64,000 bases of DNA, taken from the NCBI GenBank assembly GCA_037951105.1, contig JBAMJV010008307.1, positions 1 to 64,000 on the forward strand. The letters run 5' to 3'. This DNA comes from Echinarachnius parma (lineage: Eukaryota; Echinodermata; Echinoidea; Clypeasteroida; Echinarachniidae). Numbering within the stretch: the first letter of the stretch is position 1; each line of letters starts with the position of its first letter. The position numbers were made by a program, and so were the translations under genes. The notes below the pieces were generated by a model, which saw only the letters and a program-made list of their open reading frames with translations, was not told where the DNA came from and searched no databases. This document shows positions 1-11,684 of this stretch, piece by piece.

Positions 1-1461
1 GACAATAAGTAAATAAATCTCACTTTTAACACGTTACTTTGTGTGCATTGTGTGTTTCATTTCTTAATGATCTTACTCCTATTGATATCATACTTAGCTT
101 TAAATGCACTGTGTAATTGTGCCACTATCAATACCTGACCAATGTATATCTATTTATACTTAATTCAATCATCATGTTTCTTGTCCCATCATTATCATTG
201 AGCCTTTTCAACCTTCAGTGTCAATCTACTTTTATAAATGCAACAGTCCGTTTCTCAGACTTCAAACTTAATCATCTTATTACCACGATTATCTTCATAA
301 AACAAACATACATATCTTTATAACATCAACACTATTTAAATGAGACAAATATCTCTCTGTCTATTAGAATGGACTGACCTCTTTAATTTACACACAATGC
401 ACAATTATTCTGTTCACAAATCTACTGACTTGAGTTGGAATTGGCTTATACTAAATAAACATGCATAATTCATAACTACCAATTAATGCAATGTACCAAC
501 TTAATTAATCCTCCTTTAAAAGATTACACATCTATAAATAATCTTATTTCTTACTAATCTTTCACATACGGGAATCTTGATACCCGCCATCATTCACATA
601 CGGGAATCTTGACACATATTCACATATTGAATCGCTGTGTTATAAGTATGCTCGCCATTGAGTTTGTACAGCGACTCATAACTAATAAAAAACCGACCTC
701 ATTTCAACCATTAAATATCGACTTATTAAAATCATAAAAATAATCCTACTTACTGCTGTGGCAGGAACTACACTAAATAGCATCTTCTTGACGATCCTCT
801 TGACAGTCAACTAGGCTCAAATTTAACAAAAGAACATTATACTTTTAACTCTGTGCCGAGATGTATCGAGACTAACGGCATCCATAGTTCGTCTGATCTG
901 CAGTTAGCGTCTACTTTTACTTTTTTACAATTTCCAACTAATAAATACGTAACAACTACGGTGCCTTCCAATAGTCAAACAAAATTAAAACTTCACACTT
1001 TCGCTCAGCGAAACAGCAATGATGTACAATTATTACAATGCACGTAGTAACAATTAAATTAGAGGGAATTTCTTCTTTTTTTTCAAACAAAGGTGGCGAT
1101 AGCTTCCCGTTTGCACCCGTTTCTGAGTTCAAACAACGGCAAAACTCTAATTTTTATGAGTATGTGATAATATTTCGTTTTTTTATATGATTTGAGCGAT
1201 TTTTTGTGGGGGGCGTTGTGGCGTTCTTTGTTTGTTGTAATTGTTTTTTTACGGCAATAGCAACCATATATGTAAAAGTTAGAAAAATCATAATAACGAG
1301 GATAATAGTGAGTGAGTAATTAGTGTTGGAGAGTACTGCACCTATTAATTTGACAATGCAGTAAAAAAAGAATAAGGGTACATTTTGTTTAAACAGAAAT
1401 AAATACAGCGTGTCCTTAATACATCCACTTGTTCCGTTTCCACTTATTTAGTGTTTATAGT
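1..1461. other. AT-rich stretch without a recognised gene
   Basis: I find no credible coding exon. A 20-bp direct repeat (TTCACATACGGGAATCTTGA) occurs at 561-580 and 593-612. A 64-codon open frame at 853-1047 has unremarkable composition and no family I recognise. Poly-T and poly-A tracts are common after 1070. Confidence 0.5.
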
Positions 1462-1577
1462 CAGGTTCACTATGTAAAGTTGTAAACTTTTTGGGGGGAT
1501 TTGTAAAACCTATACATTATTGGAATCTGTATAGTATAAGAAGTCAGAAAACCAATGTTTACAATTTGCCAGAAGCA

Positions 1578-2400
1578 TTTATGGCGGCCATCTTGGATTT
1601 TCAAAATGGCCGCCATAACAATAGGTGTTTCCTCATTATCTCAGCTTCCAGGTGGCCTAAAGTAATGATTTTAATGGCTAAACATATGTTTTCAGGGATG
1701 GGGAAGACAGTGGTACAATGTAAAATAAGATAAACATAACCCCAAAGCGGCCATCTTGGATTTTCAAAATGGCCGCCTTGAAAATCAGTGTTTTTCAATA
1801 TTTCAGCATTCATGTGGCCTAGAGTCATGATTTTAACGGCTAAACATCCAATTTCAGGGACTAGGAGGCCAGTGGTAAAATGTCAAATTAGTCAAACATA
1901 AGGTTCCACAAAGCGGCCATCTTGGATTTTCAAAATGGCCAACTTGAAAATCAGTGTTTTTCAATATCTCAACATCTAAGTGGCCCAGAGTCATGATTTT
2001 AATGTCTAAACGTACATTTTCAGGGATTTGGAAGCCGATGGTATGAATTAAAATACCGTAAGCTACACACAACCACAAAGTGGCCATCTTGGATTTTCAA
2101 AATGGCCACGAAAATGCGTTTTGTTTCACTACTTCGGCATGCAAGTGGCTTAAAGTCATGATTTTAACGGCTAAACATACATTTTCAGGGATGAGGAAAC
2201 CAGTGCATGGTACAAAGTAAATGAATCTAAACATTACCCAAAAGTGGCCATCTTGGATTTTCAAAATGTCCACCTTGAAAATACGTTTTTTTTCACTATT
2301 TCAGCATCCAAGTGGCTTAGAGTCATGATTTTAATTGGTAAACATACATTTTCAAGATGAGGAAGCCAGTGGTTTAAAGTAAAGTAAGCTTAACATGATA
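1578..2400 (+). repeat. Left array of about 165-bp units with a CGGCCATCTTGG palindrome
   Basis: Five diverged units start near 1578, 1748, 1911, 2079 and 2242. Each carries GGCCATCTTGGATTTTCAAA followed by ATGGCC, then a TCATGATTTTAA...GGCTAAACAT block and an ATTTTCAGGGA block. GCCATCTTG resembles the known YY1 recognition core; any binding is inference. Confidence 0.85.
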
Positions 2401-3302
2401 TAGATTATAATGTTAGTTTCATTATAACAGATGTTCTTAATGGTTCAGAACTTCAATGTGTAGCACGTTATACCTCTAGCATGTCTAGATAGCTTATTGA
2501 CATATGTATGCAGAGTCTTTGCATTTCATCATCCTCATCACTGTCACTGGTCGACAATATATTATTCCTACAGTCCTCGTCATTCTTGCACTGAGTGCTA
2601 CACTGGCAGAGGTATATGCATGATACATTATTGGACCTACACGAGCATCAATCTCAGTCTGCTTGGGTCCTACTAATTAGCGCGAACAAGTGCAAAATAA
2701 TGCGACATGCGCGAAGAAGTGCGAACCTGCTGTGTCATTGTAGTAGCCATGCTGCAGCGGATCCCGAAACTGGTGCAGAGCAATACCTGCCTGGCCCCAT
2801 AATGTGGCATGGATCTGGACTCGTTGGATGTGCTGCTTGAGATGCAATGCTGACATATCCGCCTGCTTTGAGGAAGACTAGCAGCATGCAGGTTGCCATG
2901 CCTATGTGAGAGAACCGTCCAGTGTTGTCTTCCCCCTTGAATGCATGGAAGGCTGGTAAAGCCTTTGCTCTTTCTGAACCTATATACATGATATAGAGCT
3001 GTCTATATTGGCTGCACTGTGACCACTCCGGAAGCCATTTCTCAGCAGAAAGTCATAGTGTGCTATGACCGACTCTGCATCAGGTGGGTTACTCTTTGAT
3101 ATCACCGCGGCATTGTGTATGAGCAGTGTATCCGCCTCTTCATGATTGTTGTCCTCGCTTTTCAGCTCGCTGTTGCTCCTAGTTCGTCCTGTGGCAGATG
3201 CGATCGATAATCAGCGCTGACGAGCCTTGGTTGTACTCCAGTGTTTTTGCTGCAAGATACTCAGTCAGGTCAGCCTTCGTTCTGAAATGGGAAAAGCTTA
3301 TT

Positions 3303-3632
3303 GGGATGTGATTGATGTTGGTGTCATCTCTGATCTGATAATGGATCAGATCCTTCCCCTGACTCTGTTTCTACCTTGTGGTATTATTCAGGAAATCAGC
3401 TTTGTATGTCTCAAACACCAGAATGATATAATCACACAGTATGGTATTGAAGCATTCACTGAGGTATTTGACTGTCACTACCAGACTAATGTCTCTGATA
3501 AGATCATTCTGGTGTATGAAACAAACAAGCCTGATTCCCTGAAGAATACCACAAGGGAGAATCAGAGACAAGGAGATTTTCCGATCAAATATCATATATC
3601 AGAGATGACACCAACATATCACATTCCAATTA
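3303..3632. repeat. 330-bp foldback inside the 1462-5524 element
   Basis: The sequence from about 3303 to 3460 is repeated in inverted orientation from about 3470 to 3632. For example, GATGTTGGTGTCATCTCTGA on the left faces TCAGAGATGACACCAACAT on the right, and CTTGTGGTATTATTCAGG faces CCTGAAGAATACCACAAG. Because of the symmetry, both strands give similar spurious open frames. It may be a separate small hairpin MITE. Confidence 0.75.
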
Positions 3633-3719
3633 TGACCCGTTTATTTTCCCACGACAAAACGAAGACTGATCCGACTGCGTATCTGACACCAAAAAAACTG
3701 GAGTGCAACCAACATGACC

Positions 3720-4012
3720 GAGCATCGAGGATCAGTGGTTGGAATGTCCGCCTCATGCACGGGAGGTCCCGGGTTCCATCCCAGACCGGGTCAAACCAAA
3801 ATGGTACCTTCTGCCTTCTATCCAGGCGCTCGGCATCTACATAATGGAGAAGGGAATTTTAATCACACAATTTACCAGAGGACTGGACGGCACCTTATGT
3901 AGCTTTCGCTACATTTTGTAGACGTGTGGCACAGGGCTAATGAATCGGAGATAGGCGCCGCCTTATATGCCAACATTGGCAAGGGAAGGTCTTTAACTTT
4001 TAACTTTTTATC
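3720..4012 (+). mobile_element. tRNA-derived SINE with 13-bp target-site duplication
   Basis: The head looks like a degenerate tRNA. An A-box-like ATCAGTGGTTGG lies at 3731-3742, an anticodon-arm-like CCGCCTCATGCACGGGAGG follows, and a B-box GGTTCCATCCC lies at 3772-3782. The anticodon position reads CAT, suggesting a Met-type ancestor. An unrelated body follows, ending in short CTTTAACTTTTAACTTTTTA repeats. The flanks are identical: AACCAACATGACC at 3707-3719 and again at 4013-4025, as expected for LINE-dependent retroposition. It is inserted in the middle of the 1462-5524 element and so is younger than it. Confidence 0.85.
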
Positions 4013-5038
4013 AACCAACATGACCAGGGCTCGTCAAAGCTGGATATTGCATCTGCCACTTGGCGTATTAGGAGCAACAGCGAGATGCAAATCGAAGACA
4101 ATGATCACGAAAAGGCGGATACACTGATGATCCACAATACAGGCATCAAAGATAAGCCTGCCTAATGCAGAATTGGTGGTTTTCATTCCATACACTGATG
4201 TTCTGGTGCTGGTCATGGCACTATTCCTTTGCTGAGAAACCCGTCCATGTCGATGCCTTCCGGAGTAGTCCAAGTACAGCCAATATAGGCAGCTCTTTGT
4301 CCAGAAATTCAAATGATATTCTAGCCAATCGCGCAATCACAGGGGCAGGCAACACAGGACTGTTCTCTTGCATAGGCAAGGCAACCAAGCTGCAAGTCTA
4401 CCTCAACAGGTGGATAAGTCATCAACGCACTGTAGTTGCTTTTAGATGCCGCTGAAGTCACTGAAGATCGGCTGTCATCACTTTCTACATTCGTCTGTAG
4501 GCTACTGCATACGCACTAAAGGGCATCGATATTGCATCCCCGAGTTGTTCCAAGCAGCACATTCACTGAGTCCAGATCCGGGCCACATTATGAGGTCAAG
4601 AAAGCCATCATCGAGATTGTGAGATACCAGTGCAGAGAAGACTGTTCAACATGGATGCTCTTGCAGGACCAATAATTTACCATGCATAGTTCAGTATGAA
4701 CTCAGTGCTAGAATGACGCGAACTCTCGGAATGACATGTTGCCGACCAGTGATAGTAATGATCATGATGATGATTATGACATCCAAACATTTTGCTATAA
4801 ATTTGTCCAATAAGCGGCCTAGACATAATTAAGGTATGACTTGCTACACATAAACGTGCCGAGCCATTATTGACAAACATTATAATATGGTGAACACGAT
4901 AAACTGCTATATTGTTATGCAAGCTTTTTTTTACTTTATACCACTGGCTTCCTTATGTGCGAAAATGTAGGTTTAGCCGTGGAAATAATGACTCTAAGCC
5001 TATTGGATGCTGAGATATTGAGAAACAGAGATTTTCAA

Positions 5039-5400
5039 AGCGGCCATTTTGAAAATTCAAGATGGCCGCTTTGTGGTTATGTTTAATTTATTTTACAATG
5101 TACCACCAGTTTCCTCATTCCTGAAAATGTATGTTTAGCCATTACAATCATGACTCTAAACCACTTGAATGCTGAAATACTGAATAACACTGATTTTCAA
5201 GGCGGCCATTTTGAAAATCCAAGATGGCCGCTTTGGGGTTATGTTTATCTTATTTTACATTGTACCACTGTCTTCCCCATCCCTGAAAACATATGTTTAG
5301 CCATTAAAATCATTACTTTAGGCCACCTGGAAGCTGAGATAATGAGAAACACCTATTGTTATGGCGGCCATTTTGAAAATCCAAGATGGCCGCCATAAAT
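5039..5400 (-). repeat. Right array, inverted copies of the same units
   Basis: Three units near 5039, 5205 and 5363 are the reverse complement of the left array. They show CCAAGATGGCCGC in the second and third units (AAGATGGCCGC in the first) and GTTTAGCCATTA...ATCATGACTCTA. Together with the left array they make the long subterminal inverted repeats of the 1462-5524 element. Confidence 0.85.
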
Positions 5401-5524
5401 GCTTCCGGCAAATTGTAAACATTGGTTTTCTGACTTCTTATACTATACAGATTCCAAAAATGTATAGGTTTACAAATCCCCCAAAAAAGTTTACGAAAGT
5501 TAAAATTTCGACATAGTGAACCTG

Positions 5525-5895
5525 TCTATTACAAGAAACTGTAGGTTTTCAAGAGGTTCCCTGTTTTTTTCACAGACCGGGGTAGTAAAAAACAGCCTTT
5601 GTTGTTAGCATACATATTTTTTTTTATTTATAGTAGAAATTGTCGTTTTTTAACAGGAAAATGTTTGTAAATAAAATCAGAGCCATGCAAACATTTTGAG
5701 AAAAAAACAGGGACAGACGTAGGTAGTACAGGAATCCCGTTTATTAACAGTTATGATTGTAGGTAATTGTAAATAAACGATGATTTCCTATAAACTAACA
5801 AGATTTATGTTATTTTACAGGAAAAGTTATGTAAGATTGATAAAACGGTGAAAAGGTGTAATTTTAAGGGCAAAAAACCTGTAATTTTACAGTGT
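5525..5895. other. AT-rich spacer
   Basis: No gene or repeat recognised between the large inverted-repeat element and the (TAG)n microsatellite. Confidence 0.4.
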
Positions 5896-5934
5896 ATAGT
5901 AGTAGTAGTAGTATTAGTATTAGTAATAGTAGTA

Positions 5935-6008
<74 letters not shown>

Positions 6009-6025
6009 CGTAGTAGAAGTAGTAA

Positions 6026-6111
<86 letters not shown>

Positions 6112-6123
6112 GTAGTAGTAGTT

Positions 6124-6208
<85 letters not shown>

Positions 6209-6257
6209 GTAGCAGTAGTAGTAGTAGGAGTGGTATTAGTAGTAGTAGTAGGTAGTA

Positions 6258-6290
<33 letters not shown>

Positions 6291-6331
6291 CAGCAGCAGT
6301 AGTAGTAGTAGTAGTAGTAGTCGTAGTAGAT

Positions 6332-6376
<45 letters not shown>

Positions 6377-6395
6377 GTAGTCGTCGTAGTAATAC
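5896..6395. repeat. (TAG)n microsatellite, about 500 bp
   Basis: Nearly pure TAG/AGT trinucleotides with scattered substitutions. The tract creates long Ser-rich frames on one strand and Thr/Leu-rich frames on the other; these are artefacts of the repeat and not genes. Confidence 0.97.
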
Positions 6396-6479
6396 AAGTA
6401 TAAATTCAGAAATGTAACCCCGACCCCCTACAAAGAATGTCAATGTGATGTTAATGTGATAACCAATCTTGAAGATTCT

Positions 6480-7265
6480 GACTATATTCAAACTGAAATT
6501 ATTAATACACCTGCAAGCACAAGAACATCAACACGAACTGCAAATGCATCCACAAGCCAGAGAGCTAAAGGGGGAAAAAAAAAACCTCGAGCCAAACCAA
6601 GCTTGAACTGTGCGCAGTCTGATTTCTCGGGTTTTATAAAACAGTTACTACAGGATGCATAGTTTACAAAGTTACTACAAAATTGTGTAGCACAAATTGT
6701 ACCAAACACGATCGTTGAAGTGAAAGGAGAACTCTACAAACGAATCTTTGAAACTGAAAGCAGACTAGAAAATCACGACGGAACTCTACTCAACATGCAA
6801 AACTCACTAGATGGAAAGCTCAGGAATCGAAAACGTTGTCAAAATCATTCAACGAAATGAAAGATCACATTGATACCTTGCCTAACTCGATGCATGACGC
6901 AGAGCAACACAATCGACGAAACTTCATCAGGCTGTATAGTGTCCCAGATGCTGTCATCGAAGCTGTCATCGAATCGCTCAACTCCAATCTTCCTTGCTCA
7001 CTCTCGCCTGATGACATCGAAGGCAGTCTTAGATCGGGGAAGCCTCGTGTCTCGGGTCCTGGAATCAAGACATCTAAGCCGATCTATGCTCATCAAGTTA
7101 TGCTCCTACAAGAAAAAAATCGAAATCATGAAAGTCAAGAAGAATCTGAAGAGAACAGGCCTATCTGTGCATGAAGACCTTATTAGCAGGAACTTCGATG
7201 TTCTCATGAAATCTTTGGCTCATCCCAAGGTGGAAGCAGCGTGGTCAGTTACGGAAGGATTCTAG
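6480..7265 (+). pseudogene. LINE ORF1 remnant
   Basis: A Thr/Ser/Lys-rich N-terminal part runs to a stop at 6660. Reading continues in shifted frames with a coiled-coil-like segment, then QHNRRNFIRLYSVPDA and DDIEGSLRSGKPR. These two blocks align with QYSRRSCIRIFGVEEKA and RDIDRSHHTGKTR in the ORF1 of the second LINE (44559-45119, minus strand), which supports the identification. ORF1 proteins of this kind bind RNA and form trimers; this copy has several frameshifts and cannot be functional. Confidence 0.7.
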
Positions 7266-7280
7266 CAGCGACAAAAACGT

Positions 7281-8285
7281 GCAAAGAAGGCAAGCAGATG
7301 ATTAAAGTGATACACAATTTGGCACAATTAAATTCTCTCTAAATCCTTTTGGCTTTTATGCTCGAAGCCACATAACAAGTTAATGTATAAGAGTGGTTGT
7401 ATAATTATTGGGCTGAAACGTGATTGCCTGTTCATCTTTTATGACTTGAACTTTAATTATTGGAATCATAACAGAGCCCAGCTGTAATGCAGATTATTGG
7501 AGCTGGAATTAAGAAAGGAAGTTACAATATTATTAGTATGATATGTGACAGTCAATGATATGTGATCTTTTAATACCCTCATGCATCTTTCTCTAATTAC
7601 GGTATATACACTGCAATCAAAGTATATAAATATGATAAATGAAGGGAACAATAATGAAACTGAAAGTTACACAGTCTGATCAAATCTGAAGCTGATGAAT
7701 ACAGAGACATACAATCATGGAACCAGTTCAACATTAGATTTATAGCCAATATGACACTATTTCTTGTATTAACTCATGGACTATGGATCATATTAGATAA
7801 TTATGAATAATGAATATTTTGATAAGATTGCATGTCTTTAAAAAAATGCAATACTCAATATTGTGTATACACATTCTACTTTTAGAACACTTGTATTGCG
7901 TTCTACAGTGTTTATCCACTTGGACGTAGATGCCCAGGAGAACCAGTTTTATATACTTAAGTTTTAATTTCACAGAGAACTCTTACTTTTGTATATGTAT
8001 GATTGTAATATAATGCGTAGTGAATTTACAGAGTGCACATTTACCTAGTAAATTATATTGTTCTTCTGTTTTGTACTGTGTGTGTGTATTTAATTTTTGT
8101 TTGATATGTGTACACGTGTTCTTTGCAACAGGCAGAATTCTGATGTAAATTGTAAGAATTGTTTTCTTTGTAATAGACTTAATAGACAACATGACTCTTT
8201 AGCTTCCATTAATAATAGAAAATTTGGCACTGACAATACATATTATACCCCACACGAATGTTATGAACATAATACATGATTTGAT
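7281..8285 (+). other. AT-rich region between the LINE ORFs
   Basis: No protein motif recognised. By position it is the inter-ORF region of the LINE, possibly with inserted sequence, since a 1-kb gap is long for such elements. A possible ORF2 N-terminal extension is visible around 8100-8280. Confidence 0.4.
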
Positions 8286-9084
8286 AAAAGCAACACACTA
8301 TCTTTGTTCCATTGTAATTGTCGTAGCCTGAAACGTAATTATGATATTTTTTTAGAATGTGTTCAAACTGTTTAAAGACCATTATGTAAATGAATTATTG
8401 GCGTCACTGAAACTTGGTTGAAAGATGGTGATGATGAACATTATTCTCTTCCTCAACATTCATAAGTAGTTGTCGACATGATAAAAGAGGAGGTGGTGTA
8501 GGGATATTTATTCACGATGTTATTAAATTTTAAAAAAGAATATATTTAGATGTTTGTAATGATAGTGTAGGAAGTATTTTTATGAAAGTGTATAATAAGA
8601 TAAAGAGTTATATAATTGCAGTCGTATACAGACCTCCTCAAGGAGTCCTTACATGTTATAAATAATGAGAAAAAGGAATGTGCTATATTGGGTGATTTTA
8701 ATGTTGATTTATTGAATCTTGATGCTTCATCATGTACTAATAATGTTTTGATTGCTTCATTTCATTTTCATATTTACCGCAAATATTTAGGCCAACCAGA
8801 ATTATTTCACATTCAGCAACTATTTTAGATAACATTTTGTATAATTACAGAGAAAAGGTACAAGATAGTGGTATTATATTAAATGATATTAGTGATCATT
8901 TAACCCCTTATATAATTATTACTTTTGATAATGATGTAAATGAATATAATGAAAGATTAATGAAGAGAAAAATTAATGATTGTAATATTCAAACATTTCA
9001 ATCAAAGTTACATTCTGTTAATTGGAGTATTTTGGATTTTATTAAAGATGTAAATCAAAAGTATAGTAAGTTTATTGAAATATA

Positions 9085-10068
9085 CTCCGCACAAAAAGAA
9101 ACAGGACACTTGTTTAAGTTGAAATATTTAATATTTATGTACAATAAAATGTACATATCATACATCAAATTGAAGGACATTTAGTCGTCCACAGGCAGGG
9201 TATACATTTAAGGTGTAATCGTTCATGCATGAAATGCCATGGTCAATTAACAATACCAAGGTCTCTTTTCAAAAATAGCAAAAAAATGGAGGAGCGAAAC
9301 ATTCGACTGATATTATAGTAGGTGTTTGCTCAAAACGAGATGTGCGGGGCAATTAAATGATGACATTATTTAACCTTATTGTCATGAATAAACTCTGAAA
9401 ATACATATTTTTCAATAAAACAGGGCCAGGTTATAAGGACATCACATACTGGTCTGTCTTTGAGGCATACAGCTTGTGTGATTCATGTGTCCCCTGCAAT
9501 TGTAACCATATTAACCAAGAGAAATGACATGTTAGAGACTGACGAAATGGTTGGACAAGGGCGACATCAGGTCTTGAAGATCTGTGGACAACAGTTTAAT
9601 TATTTATAAATCTGTTTACCATTTTCATGCTGAAATAAGTGCGCAAACTGTGGTTTCGACGAATAAACCTTTTCCATGGAATTCCCCATTTTGTTGGATT
9701 TGGATGACAATAAAACCTTTATCGTTCAAAATTTGTCTTCATTTATACTTTTTGTATTGAGATGAAAATTAAAAATATCACATTTGTAATACAGGATTAT
9801 GACATGTCGTGAATATAGCGTTTTAGATTGTGCTTATCAACATTTATATGGTTGAATGGATGTTCCATTTTTCTATTTTTAAAAACAGACCGTGCGGCGG
9901 TTAATTGACCGTGACAAGTCATACATGAATGATTCCATTCGGATTTTATTCCAATATTGAAGAAGATTATTTTATCTTTAATTTGATATATAATAACATA
10001 TATTTCATTATAAGTAAATATGAGATATTTTGTTTTAACTAAGTGTATTGTTTCTTTTTTTTGCGGAG
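9085..10068. mobile_element. 984-bp DNA transposon nested in LINE copy 1, TATA target duplication
   Basis: The ends are inverted: CTCCGCACAAAAAGAAA at 9085 and TTTCTTTTTTTTGCGGAG ending at 10068. Both are flanked by TATA (9081-9084 and 10069-10072). Removing the element and one TATA joins KYSKFIEIY to NVIYMMNLYDECFP in frame, as the LINE protein demands, so the boundaries are well supported. No transposase motif is seen inside; it is probably non-autonomous. The superfamily is undetermined; a TA duplication (Tc1/mariner) is the alternative reading. Confidence 0.85.
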
Positions 10069-11164
10069 TATATAATGTAATTTATATGATGAACTTATAT
10101 GATGAATGTTTTCCAGAAGATCAGATAAGGAAAAAAAAAACATCAGTTTGTTAAACCATGGCTTACTGTCGAAATTAAGAAAATGTGTAAACGTAAATAT
10201 ATTTTATATACAAATATTTGAAAAATACTACTACCTATCGAGTAAATGTATATAAATGTTATAGAAACACGGTAAATATTGCAATACAAGATGCTAAACG
10301 TAAATATTATTATGCTAAATTCAAAGATGCTTTGAATAATGCAAGAAAAACAATAATAAAAGGTATAATAAGTATAATAATAAGTATAAAAAGTATAATA
10401 AATGAAGTATTGAATAATAAAACATATTATGAGGACCCTATTAAGGAAAATGAGCATGAAGGAGTTATTATAGTTAATAAGGTTGAAATGTCGAATTTGT
10501 TTAATGATTTTTTTAGTACTATTGGAAAGAAAATTCATGATAATGTACATAACTCAGGGGATAGTACCCGTTCTCCTTATAGTTATTTACAAGGAAATTG
10601 GTTGGACTCCTTATTTTTTAGCCCAATTTTCAATTCAGACATTATTAATATTGTTTTTAATTTAGATGTAAATAAATCAGCAGGGTCTGATGGAATTAGT
10701 CCTAAAGTGTTGAAATGTTCTGTTTATGCAATTGTTTCTCCTTTGCGTAATATAATTGTTCTATTGAGGAAGGTGTTTTTCCTAGTGCTTTACAAATTGC
10801 AAAAGTCATACCAGTTTTTAAAGGAGGTATTTCAACTTGATTGAATAATTATAGACCTGTTTCTGTTTTATCAATTTTTAGTAAGATTTTAGAAAAATTG
10901 TATATAATAAATTGATATATTTTGTTGATAAACTCAATATTTTGTTTAGCAAACTGTTTGGATTTAGAAAAGGATACAGTTATACGCCCTTATTGATTTT
11001 ACAGATAAACTTGCCAAAGCCTTTGAGTACAAACAAACGGTAATAGCACTTTTTTTTAGATTTGTTAAAGGTATTTGATTGTATTGATCATTCTATTTTA
11101 TTACAAAAACTTGATTTTCATGGAATAAGAGGTATCGCATTAAAATGGTTTAAAAGTTATTTAA

Positions 11165-11684
11165 AGGGAATTCAGACCGGTATATCAGACGCGCGAATCC
11201 ATATTGCGCACTTTTACGCACGGTACGTAATCCCTCTTTGCTCAGTTATAAGTAGCGATCGCAAACTGTCCCAGTTCACGAACGACCGAGTCGAAAATGC
11301 ATCAAAAATAGTCGCGTTCGGAATGTTTGTTTTACCAAGGAGGTACTCCTTGTACTAGTCGAATCACGGTCGAATGGAGATCAATCAAAGATTTTTACGA
11401 GCGAAAGTATTACGCAACACGCTCAACCAAAGTGCCGCTGCGAATCTTATCAGCGCTGTATTGCCTCGAGCGGTTCGACTACCTCAGTGTACAGTTAATC
11501 GCTCGGTACATAATAGCTACCAGATGTGTACTGCATGCAATATCATATGAAGGCCCGTGTTCAGATATTCCGAAGCACCGCTCTAGATCGATCCAACACA
11601 CATCGTGAGTTTACCTCGGGAGATTACGGTGGAGTACGAGTTGGATTTTGCTGACTACCCATTTTAACCCACGCATATTTGCCT
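11165..11684. mobile_element. 520-bp TTAA-duplicating MITE nested in LINE copy 1
   Basis: It is flanked by TTAA at 11161-11164 and 11685-11688. The ends are AGGGAATTCAG and ATATTTGCCT, a weak inverted repeat beginning AGG. Excision with one TTAA restores the LINE reading frame as FKSYLRNRTQYV, which fixes the junctions. The interior is less AT-rich than the host LINE and noncoding. The TTAA duplication with AGG termini fits Kolobok-type elements better than piggyBac (CCC termini); this is inference. Confidence 0.85.

Larger units (their letters stand above)
1462..5524. mobile_element. 4.06-kb terminal-inverted-repeat element, non-autonomous
   Basis: The two ends are inverted copies. The left starts CAGGTTCACTATGT at 1462 and the right ends in its reverse complement at 5524. 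The match continues inward through the blocks around 1480-1580 and 5400-5510. Behind each end lies an array of about 165-bp units centred on CGGCCATCTTGG/CCAAGATGGCCG. The middle (2400-4900) holds no recognisable transposase; it contains a foldback and a SINE. No convincing target-site duplication is visible at the flanks (tttatagt on the left, tctattac on the right), so the superfamily is undecided. A hAT-like CAG terminus is possible but weak. Confidence 0.75.

Noticed and set aside
3720..3800. Functional tRNA gene
   Set aside because: The tRNA-like head lacks a proper acceptor stem and continues into a SINE body; the 13-bp duplication shows it is a retroposon.
3227..3844. 205-codon frame inside the inverted-repeat element
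   Set aside because: It runs through the foldback and into the SINE. The minus strand shows a mirrored frame, so it reflects the palindrome and not a gene.
5805..6491. Long Thr/Leu-rich and Ser-rich open frames
   Set aside because: They are translations of the (TAG)n microsatellite in different frames; no protein family and no codon bias beyond the repeat.
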